Positions 21,179 through 32,464 are shown, counted from the stretch's first letter. The stretch is DNA of 64,000 bases from Gaeumannomyces sp. JS-464 (GCA_002197995.1 NGZR01000005.1:4340001-4404000), one strand, 5' to 3'. The notes: generated by a model from the sequence alone, not told the origin. A program made the numbers and translations.

Positions 21179-21883
21179 GCGTTATAGGATTTTTTTATTT
21201 AAAAAAGTGTATAAATTCGCATTTTCCCGGGTCGAAAGTAACTTTATTAGCTTTACTTTAGCGTAAAATTTCCGTTATTATTATTTTTGCTTTATAAAAG
21301 CACTTTTTTAAAAAGTTGCTTATTACGTATATGTTTATATCGTTCGCGTATTTGTATTTAACCTTTTTAGTTTTAAATAGGATTTCGGCTATATATAGTA
21401 TAAATAAAACCAGTAAAACTGGTAACTTTTAAAATAGCCCGCAATTTAAAAAAAAAAAAGTTATTATAACGTTTTTTAAACGTATTTAAACTAGTTTGTT
21501 TTTTGCGAAAGAAAATACTTACCGTATTAATATTAAATTTTATTTTTAATTTAATAACTTTTGGAATAGCTTTTAACGAAGTACGGCGTTAAAAGCTTTT
21601 TATACGTTTATTGTAATAAAAACAGCCGTTTTATAATTTTAAAATGCTTGTTTTATTTTATAAATTACGTATGCTGTTAAATCGGTAACAGCTTTTTTAA
21701 AAGTCGTTTTAACGTGTTACGAGGTTATTAGCCCGTGTTATAACGCGAAAAATGCCATTTGTAAAACTATTAAACGTTTTAACTTTTTATTTAAATATAA
21801 AAGCAAAAAAATTTCGAATTCGTTATATTCGATTTGTTCGGCTTTTTAAGCATAACTACTTTCGCCGTGCGGAAAAGGTTTAA
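21179..21883 (-). pseudogene. LINE H reverse transcriptase fragment
   Basis: The minus strand encodes VFITINVQKAFNAVL near 21,600 (RT motif A, D-AFD) and YANDINIYV with YAND at 21,339-21,350, the YADD box with Asp>Asn. This is followed by NKVTFDPGKCEFIHFFK, the segment after motif C in fungal LINEs. The frame runs into the A1 target duplication and resumes at 13,755. The 5' side ends at an LTR-like block at 21,884. Family: Tad1/I-like non-LTR retrotransposon, different from L1 at 54-62 kb. Confidence 0.85.
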
Positions 21884-22209
21884 TGTTATAACTAAAAATA
21901 AAATAAAAGTAGGAGGTTAAACGGCGGGATATTAAAAAAAGGTGGATTAAAAAAACGGATTTTTACCTCGCAATAAACTTTTAAAAACACGTAATAAAAA
22001 AGCTTATTTAAACTAAATTTGTAAATTTTTAAATAAAGCTATTAATTTAAAAAATTGTAAATTTTTAAACAAAGTTACAAATTTAAAAAAACTTTAAATC
22101 TTTTAATAAAACTATAAATTTAAAATTGTAAATATTATTACGTAAAGTTAAGTTAGTATATAAAAAAAGGATTTTTTTATATTAAATAATTTTAATTTTA
22201 ATTTTAACA
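21884..22209 (+). repeat. Probable divergent LTR related to family B
   Basis: Starts TGTTATAAC and ends TTTTAACA, about 326 bp. It contains three or four copies of ATTGTAAATTTTTAAA-like units (22,015-22,145), like those inside LTR-B at 4,589-4,705. No 5-bp duplication could be matched (tttaa on the left, ttatt on the right), so the limits are tentative. A D copy begins two bases to the right. Confidence 0.45.
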
Positions 22210-22211
22210 TT

Positions 22212-25200
22212 TATTAAAAAGTCGGTTTTTATTAATGCAACCACGAGGTTCGGCCCGTAGTTAATAACCCGTTAAAACGCGCTATATTAACGCATAAGCC
22301 ACGCTATTAATATATAGCCAAATCCGTTTTTAAATTTACAAAGCAGCTTTTTTACTTTTTAAGTTTCGTAATTTGTTAATTTATTAAAGTTTTTATAAGC
22401 GTGCATTACGTTATAAAACTTTTACAATACAAATTATTAAAAAGGAATACGTAAAAGCGAGCGCGGATATCGCCGTTATTAACCGAGGAAAAACGGTTAC
22501 GAACGTTTTTTGTTTTCGATAACGATAGTTTTATAAAAAGCGGATCGTTAAAAAGCGACTTGTTAAACGAAACAGCTTTTGCTAATTTACGAGCGGCTTT
22601 TATTACGCTGGAAAAAAGCTTAAAAAATTATAATAAAAGTTTAACACGTTATAAAAAGGACGTTTTTTTTAAACTTTGCTTAAATAAAAGGAAAAGGAAA
22701 AACAAGCGGGAAAAAAAAGGCCGTTATTAACGCTTAGTTAAAAGCGAAAGCAGCCGCCGCCGAAAAGCTCGAAATCGAGCGAAATAAAAAAAACTTAATT
22801 AAGGTTTTTTTTAAAAAAAAAACCACGCCGAGTTAAAAAAAAAATATAACGGATATTATATACGTTTAACCCATTTAGCGAAGTTTTTTTAAATAACGCT
22901 ATTTTAAAGTATAAAGCAAACAGTTATAGCTTTAATTAAAGCCGTAATAATTGCCGAATATTATTTAATTAAAAAAAAGTTTTACATTTTAAAACTAAAT
23001 AAAAATAAACGATATAACTTAAATAAAAATTACAAAAAAAGCTAACAAAATGGCTTATTTAAAACGAAACGTAAGCCTTATTTCATTTTTATATAAAAAA
23101 GCTAATTTTTAAGTTTAATATAAATAAAAATAAAAGCTGTTAAATAGCAATATAAAAACCTGGTACGAAATTAATTAAACGCTTTTTTAATCGCGTAAAA
23201 AGCAAATGGAGCAGTTTTTTAAAACGGGAGGTAAAAATGCGAAATATAATTTTATAAAATATATTACCAACTTTTACTTTACGTTCGGTATTATTTAAAA
23301 TAAAACGGCCGCGCAAATATAATTACAAGTTTTTAAATAAAAAAAAGGCTAATTTTTTTAGTAAATTCGGCTTAATGTTTAAAAACGTATTAAGCCGGGC
23401 TAGTGGTAATATTTAAAAAAACGAGTTTAAACTCGTTTTTTTAAAAGGATTTTTCAATTATAACTTTGCAAACGCTTTAACGGTTTTTAAACTTCCAAAC
23501 GAGTATAACGCATACTTAGCCGAGTTTTACGCTTAAACAATAAAATAAAAACGCATTTAACAATTTTTAAATTTAAAAAAAACGTTAAAACGGAGGAAAA
23601 AAAAGAATAAAAAGTAAAACATGGTTAAAACTTTTAATAAAGTAGCTTATTTAACCCCGTTTAAAAACCCGTTATTATTACAACGGATTTTACTAATAAT
23701 AGCGTTATTTAAAATTTCGATAATAACGTGGTAATAAACGTTGCAAAAGTCGGCGGGTAGGGGTGTAAAAACCGCGGGAGCCGCGAAAACGTTTAAAAAA
23801 AGTGCTAATAAAGCCCGAAAAAGCGGCCCTCGCCGAGCTTAATAAGTTTTTTTTTAAAAAAAACCGTTATTAAAAGCAAAACTGTTATTTACGTTACGGT
23901 GTAAGCAATTATTACTAAGCGAAATGCTTTTACAAACCGGTAACCCGTTTTAAAAACGTTAAAAAAACGGCTATTTGCAAAGCTGGTTTTAATAGCGAAA
24001 AATTCCCTTTTTAGTTAAAAAAAACAAGTTAACGGGAAAAGTAAAAAGTTAAAAAAAAAAGTAGCTTTAAAATAAAATCGTGCTTTAAGGAAAAAAAAGC
24101 TTTAATAACTTTTATAAATGCGGATAAAAGTATAAAAAACACATTTAATATACATTTTAACGATAGTTAATAATATAAAATTATTCGACGTATTTATAAA
24201 CGAAAGTTACAAATATTACGTAATTATTAGTAAAAACGCCGCCGTTAAAACGAAGTTGCTTATTTATTAAATTTTGTTAAAAACGTTAAAAAAAGCTATT
24301 ATTAAAAAAAAAAGTAATTCGGAAATTTTTTTTTTTTAAAAAACGAAAACCGGTGTAAAAAAAGGTTTACGCTAATATAATGTTAAACTTTATTTAACAA
24401 TTTATTTTAAAAAAAATTATAATTAATGCATTATTAAACGGTATTTATTTTATATATATCGAAAATATAAATAGGAAAAACGCGTTTATAAATACGCTAT
24501 TTGCTTTTAAAAAAACGGTTGCGAAAAAGGAAAATAAAAGCGAACGTGGTAAAATATAAATAGTTACGTTCGTTTAATATTACAAATCGATCGCGATTAT
24601 AAAAAGGGAACTTGTAACGCGAGTTGCGATTTTTACGGCTTTTATATCCGACGTTAAAAAAGCATTGGAAAAAAAGGTTTTTAAAACGAAAGTTTAATTA
24701 CAAAAGCTTATTTCGCGGGAATTTTACGATTTACTTTCGTTATTTATAAAATAAAAAGCAAATAAGCTAAACTTGTATAAACCGGGTGCAAACCACGAAA
24801 TAAAAGTTAAAAAAACGCTAATAAAGTTAAACTTTTTTTACTTTAAAAGCTTTTATATAACATATCGCGGGAAAAACTTTTAATATTAAAAACGACGTTT
24901 TAAAATTTGCTTAATAAAGGATTTATCCAGGTTAGCAATTCTTTTGCCGAAGTTCCCATTTTATTCGTGCGAAAACCAGGCGGAAAATTACGCTTTATTA
25001 CGATTACCGAAATTTAAATGCCATTTTACAACTTAATTAATACCTTTTCCCGTTTATTTTTAATACTTTTCGCAGTTTAACCAGCGCTCGCTAATTAACC
25101 AAAATGAATATAATATAAGCCTTTTAAAAAATTCCGGGTTAAAAAGGGCTACAAATATATAACCGCTTTTTACACTTAATACGGTTTATTTAAATAAACT

Positions 25201-25469
25201 GTTACCTTTTTCGGCTTTTTAAAAGCTTTAACCACCTTTTAAAAGTATATTAATTATTAAAAAGTCGGTTTTTTTAATACAATTACGGGTTTTAGCTTAT
25301 GGCTAATAGCTTACCGAAACGCGCTATATTAACGCACTAGCTACGCCGTTAATATATAACCGGATCCGCTTTTCAATTTGCGAAATAGCCTTTTTTACTT
25401 TTTAACTTTCGTAGTTTGTTAATTTATTAAAGTTTTTATAAGCGTGCATTACGTTGTAAAACTTTTACA
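22212..25469 (+). mobile_element. Internally deleted / rearranged D copy (D4)
   Basis: A 215-bp D LTR (22,212-22,426) is followed by gag, protease and the start of RT, collinear with D2 (42,117-45,170). At 25,254, within RT, the sequence jumps directly to a second D LTR (25,255-25,469). The region coding RT motif C, RNase H, integrase and the 3' basic frame is missing. The outer flanks (acatt and attat) do not form a duplication. This is therefore a recombination product and not a simple insertion. Confidence 0.75.
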
Positions 25470-26694
25470 ATTATAATTATTATAATATCGAAAGGTTATA
25501 ATAAAATAAAACTAGTTTAACTTGGCAATTAAAAAAAGTTATAATTATTTAAAAAGTTAATTATTACAATTAAGCGATTTTTTTATCGTTAAAAGGTAAT
25601 ACTATTTGGCCAATTAGTATTTAAAAACCGATTTTCCACGTAATTAAATTATTTTAACAAATTTTAATAAATGGATTACAAATAAACTCGGTTTAAAATA
25701 AATTTAACATTTTAATAAGCATATTACAATTCGTTTTATAAAGTTTTATTATTTATTAATATTAAACGGTTATAAAAGCTATTATTTAACGAGTTTTAAG
25801 CTTTATTATTAAAAATATAATATTATTACGTTTTATATACTTTCGTATTCGTTTTACTTTTTTTAACCGTTTAACGTTAAATGGTTTAGCTTAATAAAAT
25901 AAGCGTACGGTTAATAAATCGAAAATTTTTAAAGTTATACGTTAATTACGTAATTAAAATCGAGTTTTTTTCGGCATTTAAAACGGTATTTTTTAATTTT
26001 ATAACCGAAAAAAATATTCGAAAAAGCTTTTAAAAAGCTAGCTTTACTTTTTTTTAATTCGAATTTAGGTTTAAAAAATTTAAATGTAAAATTACAAATT
26101 TTAACTTTTTTAAAACGTTTTTAAATAACCCCGAATTTTAAACTTTTAAAACGCTTTAAATAGTTAAAAACGCAATTTCGCAATTCGAATATATTAAAAC
26201 TCGGATTTTTAATTATTAAAAAAGTTTTTTAATATTTATATTAACGGTTATAAACTAGTTAATAAAAAGTTAAAGCAATTATGCATCGGGTTAACCTTTT
26301 AAAAAAAAGTGTTTTAAATTATAAAAAGCGAACGAAATATTAAATAAACGCCGAAAAGTTAAAAAAACACATGTTTAATTTAAAAAGTTATTTATTATTA
26401 AAAAAGTACGAAATGTTTTAAATTAAAAAAGTTAAATAAATAATTATAATAAAAAAACGCGATTATAAAAGTTAAAAAAAAACGACGATAACTCGTCGGC
26501 GATGTAACATTTGCGGCAAAACCGGATATAATACGCGTATTTGTTAAAAAAAAAGTAAAAATGTTTAATATATATAATTTTAAATAATTTAAATAAATTT
26601 TTAACGTTATTAAGTTAATATGCGCGTTAATTAACCGAAAGTTAAAATGTTATAACTTATTCGCTTATATGGTTTATTCGTTTATAAACCACGT
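25470..26694 (+). mobile_element. Fot1/pogo copy C2, 5' half missing
   Basis: Corresponds to the second part of C4: it begins in the transposase core right after the D LTR, near the sequence equal to 52,600. It runs through the catalytic and C-terminal regions to a complete terminal repeat at 26,677-26,694 followed by TA. The zinc knuckle RRRCNICGKTGYNTRIC-like segment is recognisable near 26,490-26,545, with Gly>Asn and His>Tyr changes. The left half was lost when the D copy was joined here. Confidence 0.8.
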
Positions 26695-26722
26695 TAATTA
26701 ATTAAAAATTTAAACCCGTTTA

Positions 26723-28566
26723 ACGTAATTTACCACTAAATGAATTAAATTACTAAATGAATTATTAATACGCAACTTTTAATTAATTAATACGTATATT
26801 AACTTAATAACGCTAAAAATCCATTTAAACTATTCGAAATTATGTATATTAAACGTTTTTACTTTTTTTTAATAAATACGCGCATTATATTTGGTTTTAC
26901 CGCAAGTGTTATATATTAACGAATTGTTATCGCTTTTTTTTAACTTTTATAATCGCGCATTTTGTATTATAACTACAGATTTAGCTTTTTTTAATTTAAA
27001 GCATTTCGTACTTTTTAATAATATGTAACCTTTTTTTAAACACGGGATTTTTTTTAGCTTTTTAACATTTGTTTAATATTTCGTTCGCTTTTCGAAATTT
27101 AAAATTTCTTTTTTTAAAAGTTAATTTAATTATAATTGCTTTAGCTTTTTTATAACTGGTTTATAACTATTAATATAAATGTTAAAAAGCTATTTTAGTA
27201 ATTAAAAATCCGAGTTTTAATATGTTCGAATTGCGAAATTGCTTTTTTAACTATTTAAAACGTTTTAAAAGTTTAAAATTCAAGGTTATTTAAAAACGTT
27301 TTTAAAAAAGTTAAAATTTGTAACTTTACATTTAATTTTTTTAAAACCGAATTCGAATTAAAAAAAGTAAAGCTAGCTTTTTAAAAACTTTTTTAAATAT
27401 TTTTTCAGTTATAAAATTAAAAAATGCCGTTTTAAATGCCGAAAAAAACTCGATTTAAATTACGTAATTAACGTATAATATTATTAAATTTTTTATTTAT
27501 TAACCGTACGCTTTTTTTAATAGTTTAAAACATTTAACGTTAAACGGTTAAAAAAAATAAAACGAATGCGAAAGTATATAAAACGTAATAATATTATATT
27601 TTTAATAATAAAGTTTAAAATCCGTCGAATAATAACTTTCGTATTCGTTAAATATTAATAAACGATAAAAGCTTTTATACGTAATGCAATGCGTTTATTA
27701 AAATGCCGGATTTATTTTAAACCAAGTTCGTTCGTAATTTACTTGTTAAAATTCGTTAAAATAATTTAATCGCGTAAAAAGTTAATTTTTAAATACCAAT
27801 TAATTAAATGGTATTACCTTTTAATAATAATAATAAAAATCTTTTAACCGTAAAAGTTAACTTTTTAAATAATTATAATTTATTTTTAATTGTTAAACTA
27901 AATTAGTTTTGTTTTATTACAACTTTTTAACGTTATAATAATTATAATAACGGCGATTATATTTATAAAAAAACCGGTTTCGTTAAAATTATAAATATTA
28001 TTATTTAAAATGCTATATTTAGTTATAATATTCCGTATAAAATCGAATTAAATAAAAACGAGTTTAAAATTTTCGCATTTAGCTTTTTAATAGTTATATT
28101 TTTAAATTTAACGCGTACCGAGCTCCGGGCGGCGTTTAACGAACTTCGCGATTTAGTTAATCCTAGTAATACCCGCGTTACGTTTGGCGAATAATCGGTT
28201 AGCTATATTTTTAACATTAAAAAACCAGGGAGGAAATACGCGAAAGTTTAACTCGAATATGTATTTAATAAGCGCTTTTTTTCACATTTTATTAATTTTC
28301 GAAAGTTAAGCTCGCGGTTACGTCGAGCAGGTTAGCCGTTTTTGCGCTAAGCGAAAGTAAAATAATTAACCGCGTAAATTTTAGCGGCATTTTAAACGCT
28401 TAATTTCGAATTCGATTTAATAGTTTAAAAAGCTAGGATAATTTTGCTTTTATCGCTTTTATTTACCATTGTTTATTATGGAAATGTTTGTAAATAAAGT
28501 TTAATTAACGCGTAAACGCGTATTAATAATCCATTTAGTAGTTTAATCCACTTAGTAAAACCACGT
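26723..28566 (-). mobile_element. Fot1/pogo copy C3, full length, heavily RIPed
   Basis: 1,844 bp between TA dinucleotides. Ends ACGTAATTTACCACTAAATG and AGTAAAACCACGT are mutated versions of the ACGTGGTTTACCACCGAGTG type seen in C4. The minus-strand transposase is collinear with C1. The first 300 bp of the gene (28,250-28,560) diverge more from C1 than the rest. It lies 28 bp from C2 in opposite orientation. Confidence 0.85.
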
Positions 28567-28568
28567 TA

Positions 28569-29040
28569 TATTTATAATTTTAATAAAATAACCTTATATT
28601 TTACAAATTATAATATTTAAAAAATGGTTAAAAATTTCGAAATTATAATTTTTTTTAATTTTTTAATTACCCGCATTTTAATTTTATTAAAAATTCATAA
28701 AAATATATAAAAAATTAGTTAAAAAACTATTATAATTAAAAAAAAATAACATTTTTATAATTTAAATTAATAATTTAAACTATTTAAAAAGCCGTACTAG
28801 TTAATTTTTTTTTAAAAAAAAATTAGCTTATTTTATAATTTGGAAATTATAAGCAGTTAAAATTAACAAAGTAATTAAATTAATTATTAAACGGTTAATT
28901 GTAATATATTAATTTGTATTATAAATTGTATAACCGTTTGTATATTTTTACCCTTTTTATTTATGTTTTAAGTAATCTCTTTTATTTAAATTTATCGAAA
29001 TAACGTTTGTAATTCCTATAACTTTGTAGTTAATTTGACT

Positions 29041-29042
<2 letters not shown>
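28569..29042. other. Very AT-rich flank of the gene island, no gene
   Basis: About 470 bp composed mostly of A and T, with several long A or T runs and local palindromes, for example around 28,801-28,831. No reading frame and no match to the repeat families in the window was found. It ends at a 29-base T tract. Confidence 0.6.

Positions 29043-29071
<29 letters not shown>
29043..29071. repeat. Homopolymer T29 at the isochore boundary
   Basis: Twenty-nine consecutive T residues. Base composition changes abruptly at its right end from AT-rich RIPed DNA to balanced, CpA-containing DNA. Confidence 0.95.
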
Positions 29072-29328
29072 GAAATGGTACGAACTTCGACGCCATGTGA
29101 CTGTCGCGTGACGCTTGGCTCCTGGTAACCCCGCATTTTTGGCTCCCTTTATCGACTTTAATCCCAAGATGCGGTGGATACCTTGCCTCCCTATTCTGCT
29201 GTGTATTCTATTGCCTTAGCTGTGTATTCTATTGCCATAACTGTGGTGCGCTTAATGAAGGGTTGGTGATGGATAACGGCGAGACGCGGTCGCTGTCTAT
29301 CCCCCCGCTTCTCGGCGCCATGCAGTGA
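29072..29328 (+). promoter_or_regulatory. Upstream region of the Zn2Cys6 gene with a 21-bp tandem repeat
   Basis: GC-balanced, free of RIP signs. A 21-bp direct repeat CTGTGTATTCTATTGCCTTAG / CTGTGTATTCTATTGCCATAA occupies 29,199-29,240. An ATG at 29,269 opens a short frame that stops at 29,326 (MDNGETRSLSIPPLLGAMQ), so it could be an upstream ORF or a first exon with a lost splice. No TATA box or known binding site was identified with confidence. Confidence 0.4.
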
Positions 29329-31692
29329 ATGTCGGTTCTCCCGGTCCCCCTTCTCCTGGCGGCTCTGAATACTGACGACTCCCGGGCCGCCTGCAGGCCT
29401 GTGAGGTATGCCGTCAAAGGAAGGTCAAATGCGACGAAGGGCGGCCCAAGTGCAATCGGTGTTCTCGACTGCTCATCAGCTGCGTCTACATCCAATCCTC
29501 TACCCGGTAGGCGTTCCTGCCCTCGAGGTGTGCTAGGTTCAGGTTTCTCATCCAACTGTTCCAGATCAAACCTCCCTGGCGACCCTGACCCGCATCTACT
29601 GGACATTGCCGGCACCTTACGCAGAGTGGAAGCCAAACTCGACCAGGCCCTCGAACGACGGCCACGATCTCGTTCTCCGACGAGATCGCCTAATAATGTC
29701 GTCCCCGGCTGGATCACGGACCAAGCGGAGGCAAGAGGGCCAGAGGTCCCGGGCTGCTATGCGACCAGCATCGCACCCGAATTTTTGGCCGTTCCTTTCC
29801 GGCATGTCACGGCCCCCGAAAACATGCTGCTGTGGCCCTACATGAAACGCCTTTTGCCCGACTTGCAGGCGGCATCGCCGCTCGAGCTGGAGCTCGCCCG
29901 TTACCCGGAGATAGAGGAAGAGCCGGAGTTTGTCGGGCCGGGTGAATTTGGAACCGCCCGAGTGCTCAACGATGTTCAGAGGTCGGACTTCCGCTACCTA
30001 ATTCGTCTCTACTTTGAGGAATTTCACCCTCAGTTTCCCATCCTGAACAGGGCGGAATTCGAGTTCGGGGTTTTGGCCCGCGTTGAGAGCGGAGGGTTTG
30101 TGAACGACGTCGACAGCTGCCTCGCTCTTTTAGTTCTGTCCCTCGGCTGTGTCGCCGACAGGTACCGCGGAGACGGACAATGGCGGTCTGGTTCTTCCGA
30201 CAGCACGGCGGCGCCCAGCAGCTTCCGAAACGACCATATCCCAGGGTCTTCCTTTTACAAGGCAGCACGGAGAATGGTGCAAAACTTATCAGGAGTCAGC
30301 TGGCAACTGACGCAATGCTTCCTGCTAGCTGGGTAAGAGCATATCACCAACTCCCCTTGTTTCGGTTCTGCCATGAGTCACTTCCCTAACACCGACGTGA
30401 TATCTCGTGTACAGCATCTACGAGTCGTGTCGAATGCGGGCCTATGAGCATTGGAACCTCGTCCATAGCGCCGCTATGAATGTCATTATCCTCTTGGAAG
30501 GGTGACTCTCCCTCCCCATCTTGGCTGGCCTGCTATGTGGACGCGTATTCTGACGCCTTCGGGACGTATCACAGCCAGCCCCAGCCGAGCCCACTTCAGT
30601 CCAGAATATACTGGGTGACATACCAACAAGAGAGGTAAGTGGCCGTCGCTGATAAACGAACCTGCCGTAGATGTGAAGTCTTGTCCTGCTGACATGTTCC
30701 AGCCAAATCCTGGCAGAGATGAAACTCCCGCCCAGTGGAATCGACCGTCTAGAAAGCGACGTCCCTCTCCCAATCAACGAGGAAGGAGGAAACTCGGAGG
30801 ACCTGACGTTGCAGTTCCTTTTCCTGGCGCAGATATCCCTCAGGCGACTGCTGAACCGGATACACGCACACATGTACAACCCAAGCAAGTTATCTGGCCC
30901 TGCTTCCACTTGCAGAACAAGGGACGTGGATGACTGCGAGCTGCGTGGCTAACTTTAAAGGCTTTCTCAACGAGGCTTGCACGGACGACCCAGGCGACGA
31001 TTCCGGTGCGGCCATAACCCAGCCACCACCCCAAACTTACTCCGGAGACTCCGTGCTGCATCGGGGACACCTTGCAATCATCTCTGAACTAGATCGCCAA
31101 CTCGAAGTCTGGAGAACACACTTACCCGAAGCCCTGCGGTTCGGCAATAACGAATCCCTCGATGTTCCTCTGAGGCAGTGCGAGCCCCCCCCTGGCGACC
31201 GCCAAAGGCCCATCGGTGACAGACTGCTTGGCTTTCTCCAGGCGAGATACCTCGCCGCGAAGTCGATAATCCACCGCCCCTTTCTGTACGCCGTTCTCCA
31301 TGCCAAGGGGATCGACAGCGTACCTGAAGGTGACGTTCAGAAGGCCGCTCTGTGCCTGAGGGCGGCCTTCGCCGGCCCGATACACGCAGGGATAATAGGT
31401 GATCCCTTCCCTTTGATGCAGCTGCCCCTCAACCCTTGTCGAACGTAGGTATCAAGCAGCCCTTATCCAAGACACCGAAGGCGGCTGACAATAAGCCAGG
31501 TTCTTTGCTAGCGCCTTGCTCCTGAAATTGGCATCGAGGCATTGGCTGCGCCCTTACCTTGGGATTCTCACGACCGGGTACGACGTCATCATCAGGACAC
31601 AGGACCGTGTTGAGAGGGAAGCCGCCCAGATGTCGCCAATAGTGGCCGCAGATATGGCTATTTTGCGGCGGCTGGATTCTGTCAAGGAATAA
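29329..31692 (+). CDS. Zn2Cys6 fungal transcription factor, multi-exon, apparently intact
   Basis: Nuclear DNA-binding regulator. The zinc cluster CEVCRQRKVKC...CNRCSRLLISC (about 29,400-29,483) fits C-x2-C-x6-C-x6-C-x2-C-x6-C exactly. It is followed by a coiled-coil-like linker (GTLRRVEAKLDQALERR) and the fungal-specific TF domain from about 29,980 (LIRLYFEEFHPQFPILN), with ILAEMKLPPSGIDRLE and LASRHWLRPYLG. Inferred exons: about 29,329-29,343, 29,397-29,506, 29,565-30,332, 30,415-30,501, 30,575-30,634, 30,703-30,888, 30,941-31,444 and 31,500-31,692, about 640 residues, a normal family length. Introns 29,507-29,564, 30,333-30,414, 30,635-30,702 and 31,445-31,499 have good GT-AG sites. The first exon and the intron 30,889-30,940 are weak guesses; the latter could instead be a frameshift. 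No RIP-type stop occurs in the joined frame. Target genes unknown; no biosynthetic genes are adjacent. Confidence 0.85.
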
Positions 31693-32173
31693 TCCGGACT
31701 GTCCCATGTCCTTTTGTAAGAATTTCTGCGCCTGCTGTAACATGTTGCAGTTGTTTGGACGAAGGCAAGACCTTTGGGCTAAGGGTGTGAATCCCGCCGG
31801 CTGTCGATACTCGGCATTAGCAACATCGAACGGAAGCCTTTTGCGGTGCGGGACAGAGTTAGGAAACCAGGAATCGGCTGAGCTTCCCCGCCACAGAATC
31901 GGCCGTTTGAAGCGCACAAGGTCGGCCAAGACCTGCACGTCGAGCTGGTTCTCCAGCGCGCGGTAGCAAACTTTTTCCGAAAATATTCTTCTCAGGACGT
32001 ATTGTTAGTGCAATTAATATAGCATTGCTATTAAAAACATTAATTATTAAATCACGTGCTAATCACGTGGCTTAAATGCACGCGACCAGTAGCTGGAATG
32101 TGTTTTAAAAAATGACGAGATTTAAAAAATCCCGGGATTTGGAAAATTTACAAGTAAAAAAACGGGTTTTTAA
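31693..32173. other. 3' flank of the gene island
   Basis: GC-balanced to about 31,980, then AT content rises. No second gene is supported; the open frames here are short and without recognisable domains. Two TCACGTG motifs ten bases apart (32,052-32,068) lie in the transition zone. A D-family LTR starts at 32,174. Confidence 0.6.
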
Positions 32174-32450
32174 TATTAAAAGGTTGGTTTTTATTAGCAC
32201 AGCCACGGGCTCCAGCCCGTAGCTGGTGGCTTATCGAAATGCGTTATATTAGTATACCAGTTACGCTACCAATATATAACCAAATCTGCTTTTGGATTTA
32301 CAAAACAGCTTTTTTTCCGTTTTAGCTTTTATAATTTGTTAATTTATTAAAAATTGTATAACGTGCGTTATGTTAAAAAATTTATATATTATAAACTATT
32401 AATAAAAAAATACGTAACCGTAAATGCAAATATCGTTATTATTAATTAAA
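32174..32450 (+). mobile_element. D-family 5' end fragment (D3): LTR plus about 60 bp
   Basis: LTR at 32,174-32,386 (about 213 bp) with TATTAAAAGG start, followed by sequence collinear with the first 60 bp of D2 internal DNA (42,333-42,395). It then stops near a pogo terminus at 32,465. It is therefore a truncated element and not a solo LTR. No target duplication was found. Confidence 0.75.
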
Positions 32451-32464
32451 AAATAATTATTATA

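Noticed and set aside
22010..22150. CRISPR-like array of TTGTAAATTT units
   Set aside because: Units are degenerate, AT-rich, contiguous without unique spacers, and lie in an LTR-like block of a fungal genome.
29043..29071. T29 as the poly(A) tail scar of a processed retrogene comprising the island
   Set aside because: The gene is on the plus strand and keeps several introns, so it did not arrive through a spliced mRNA whose tail would read as T on this side.
29229..29717. Minus-strand open frame of 162 codons over the start of the transcription factor
   Set aside because: It overlaps the zinc-cluster exon and the following intron antisense. Openness in GC-balanced coding DNA on the opposite strand is common and there is no domain.
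30442..30909. Minus-strand open frame of 155 codons inside the transcription factor
   Set aside because: Antisense to well supported exons with consensus introns; Arg/Ser-rich composition typical of a shadow frame.
32174..32386. Solo LTR of family D
   Set aside because: About 60 bp of D internal sequence follows the LTR, so it is a truncated element and not a solo LTR.
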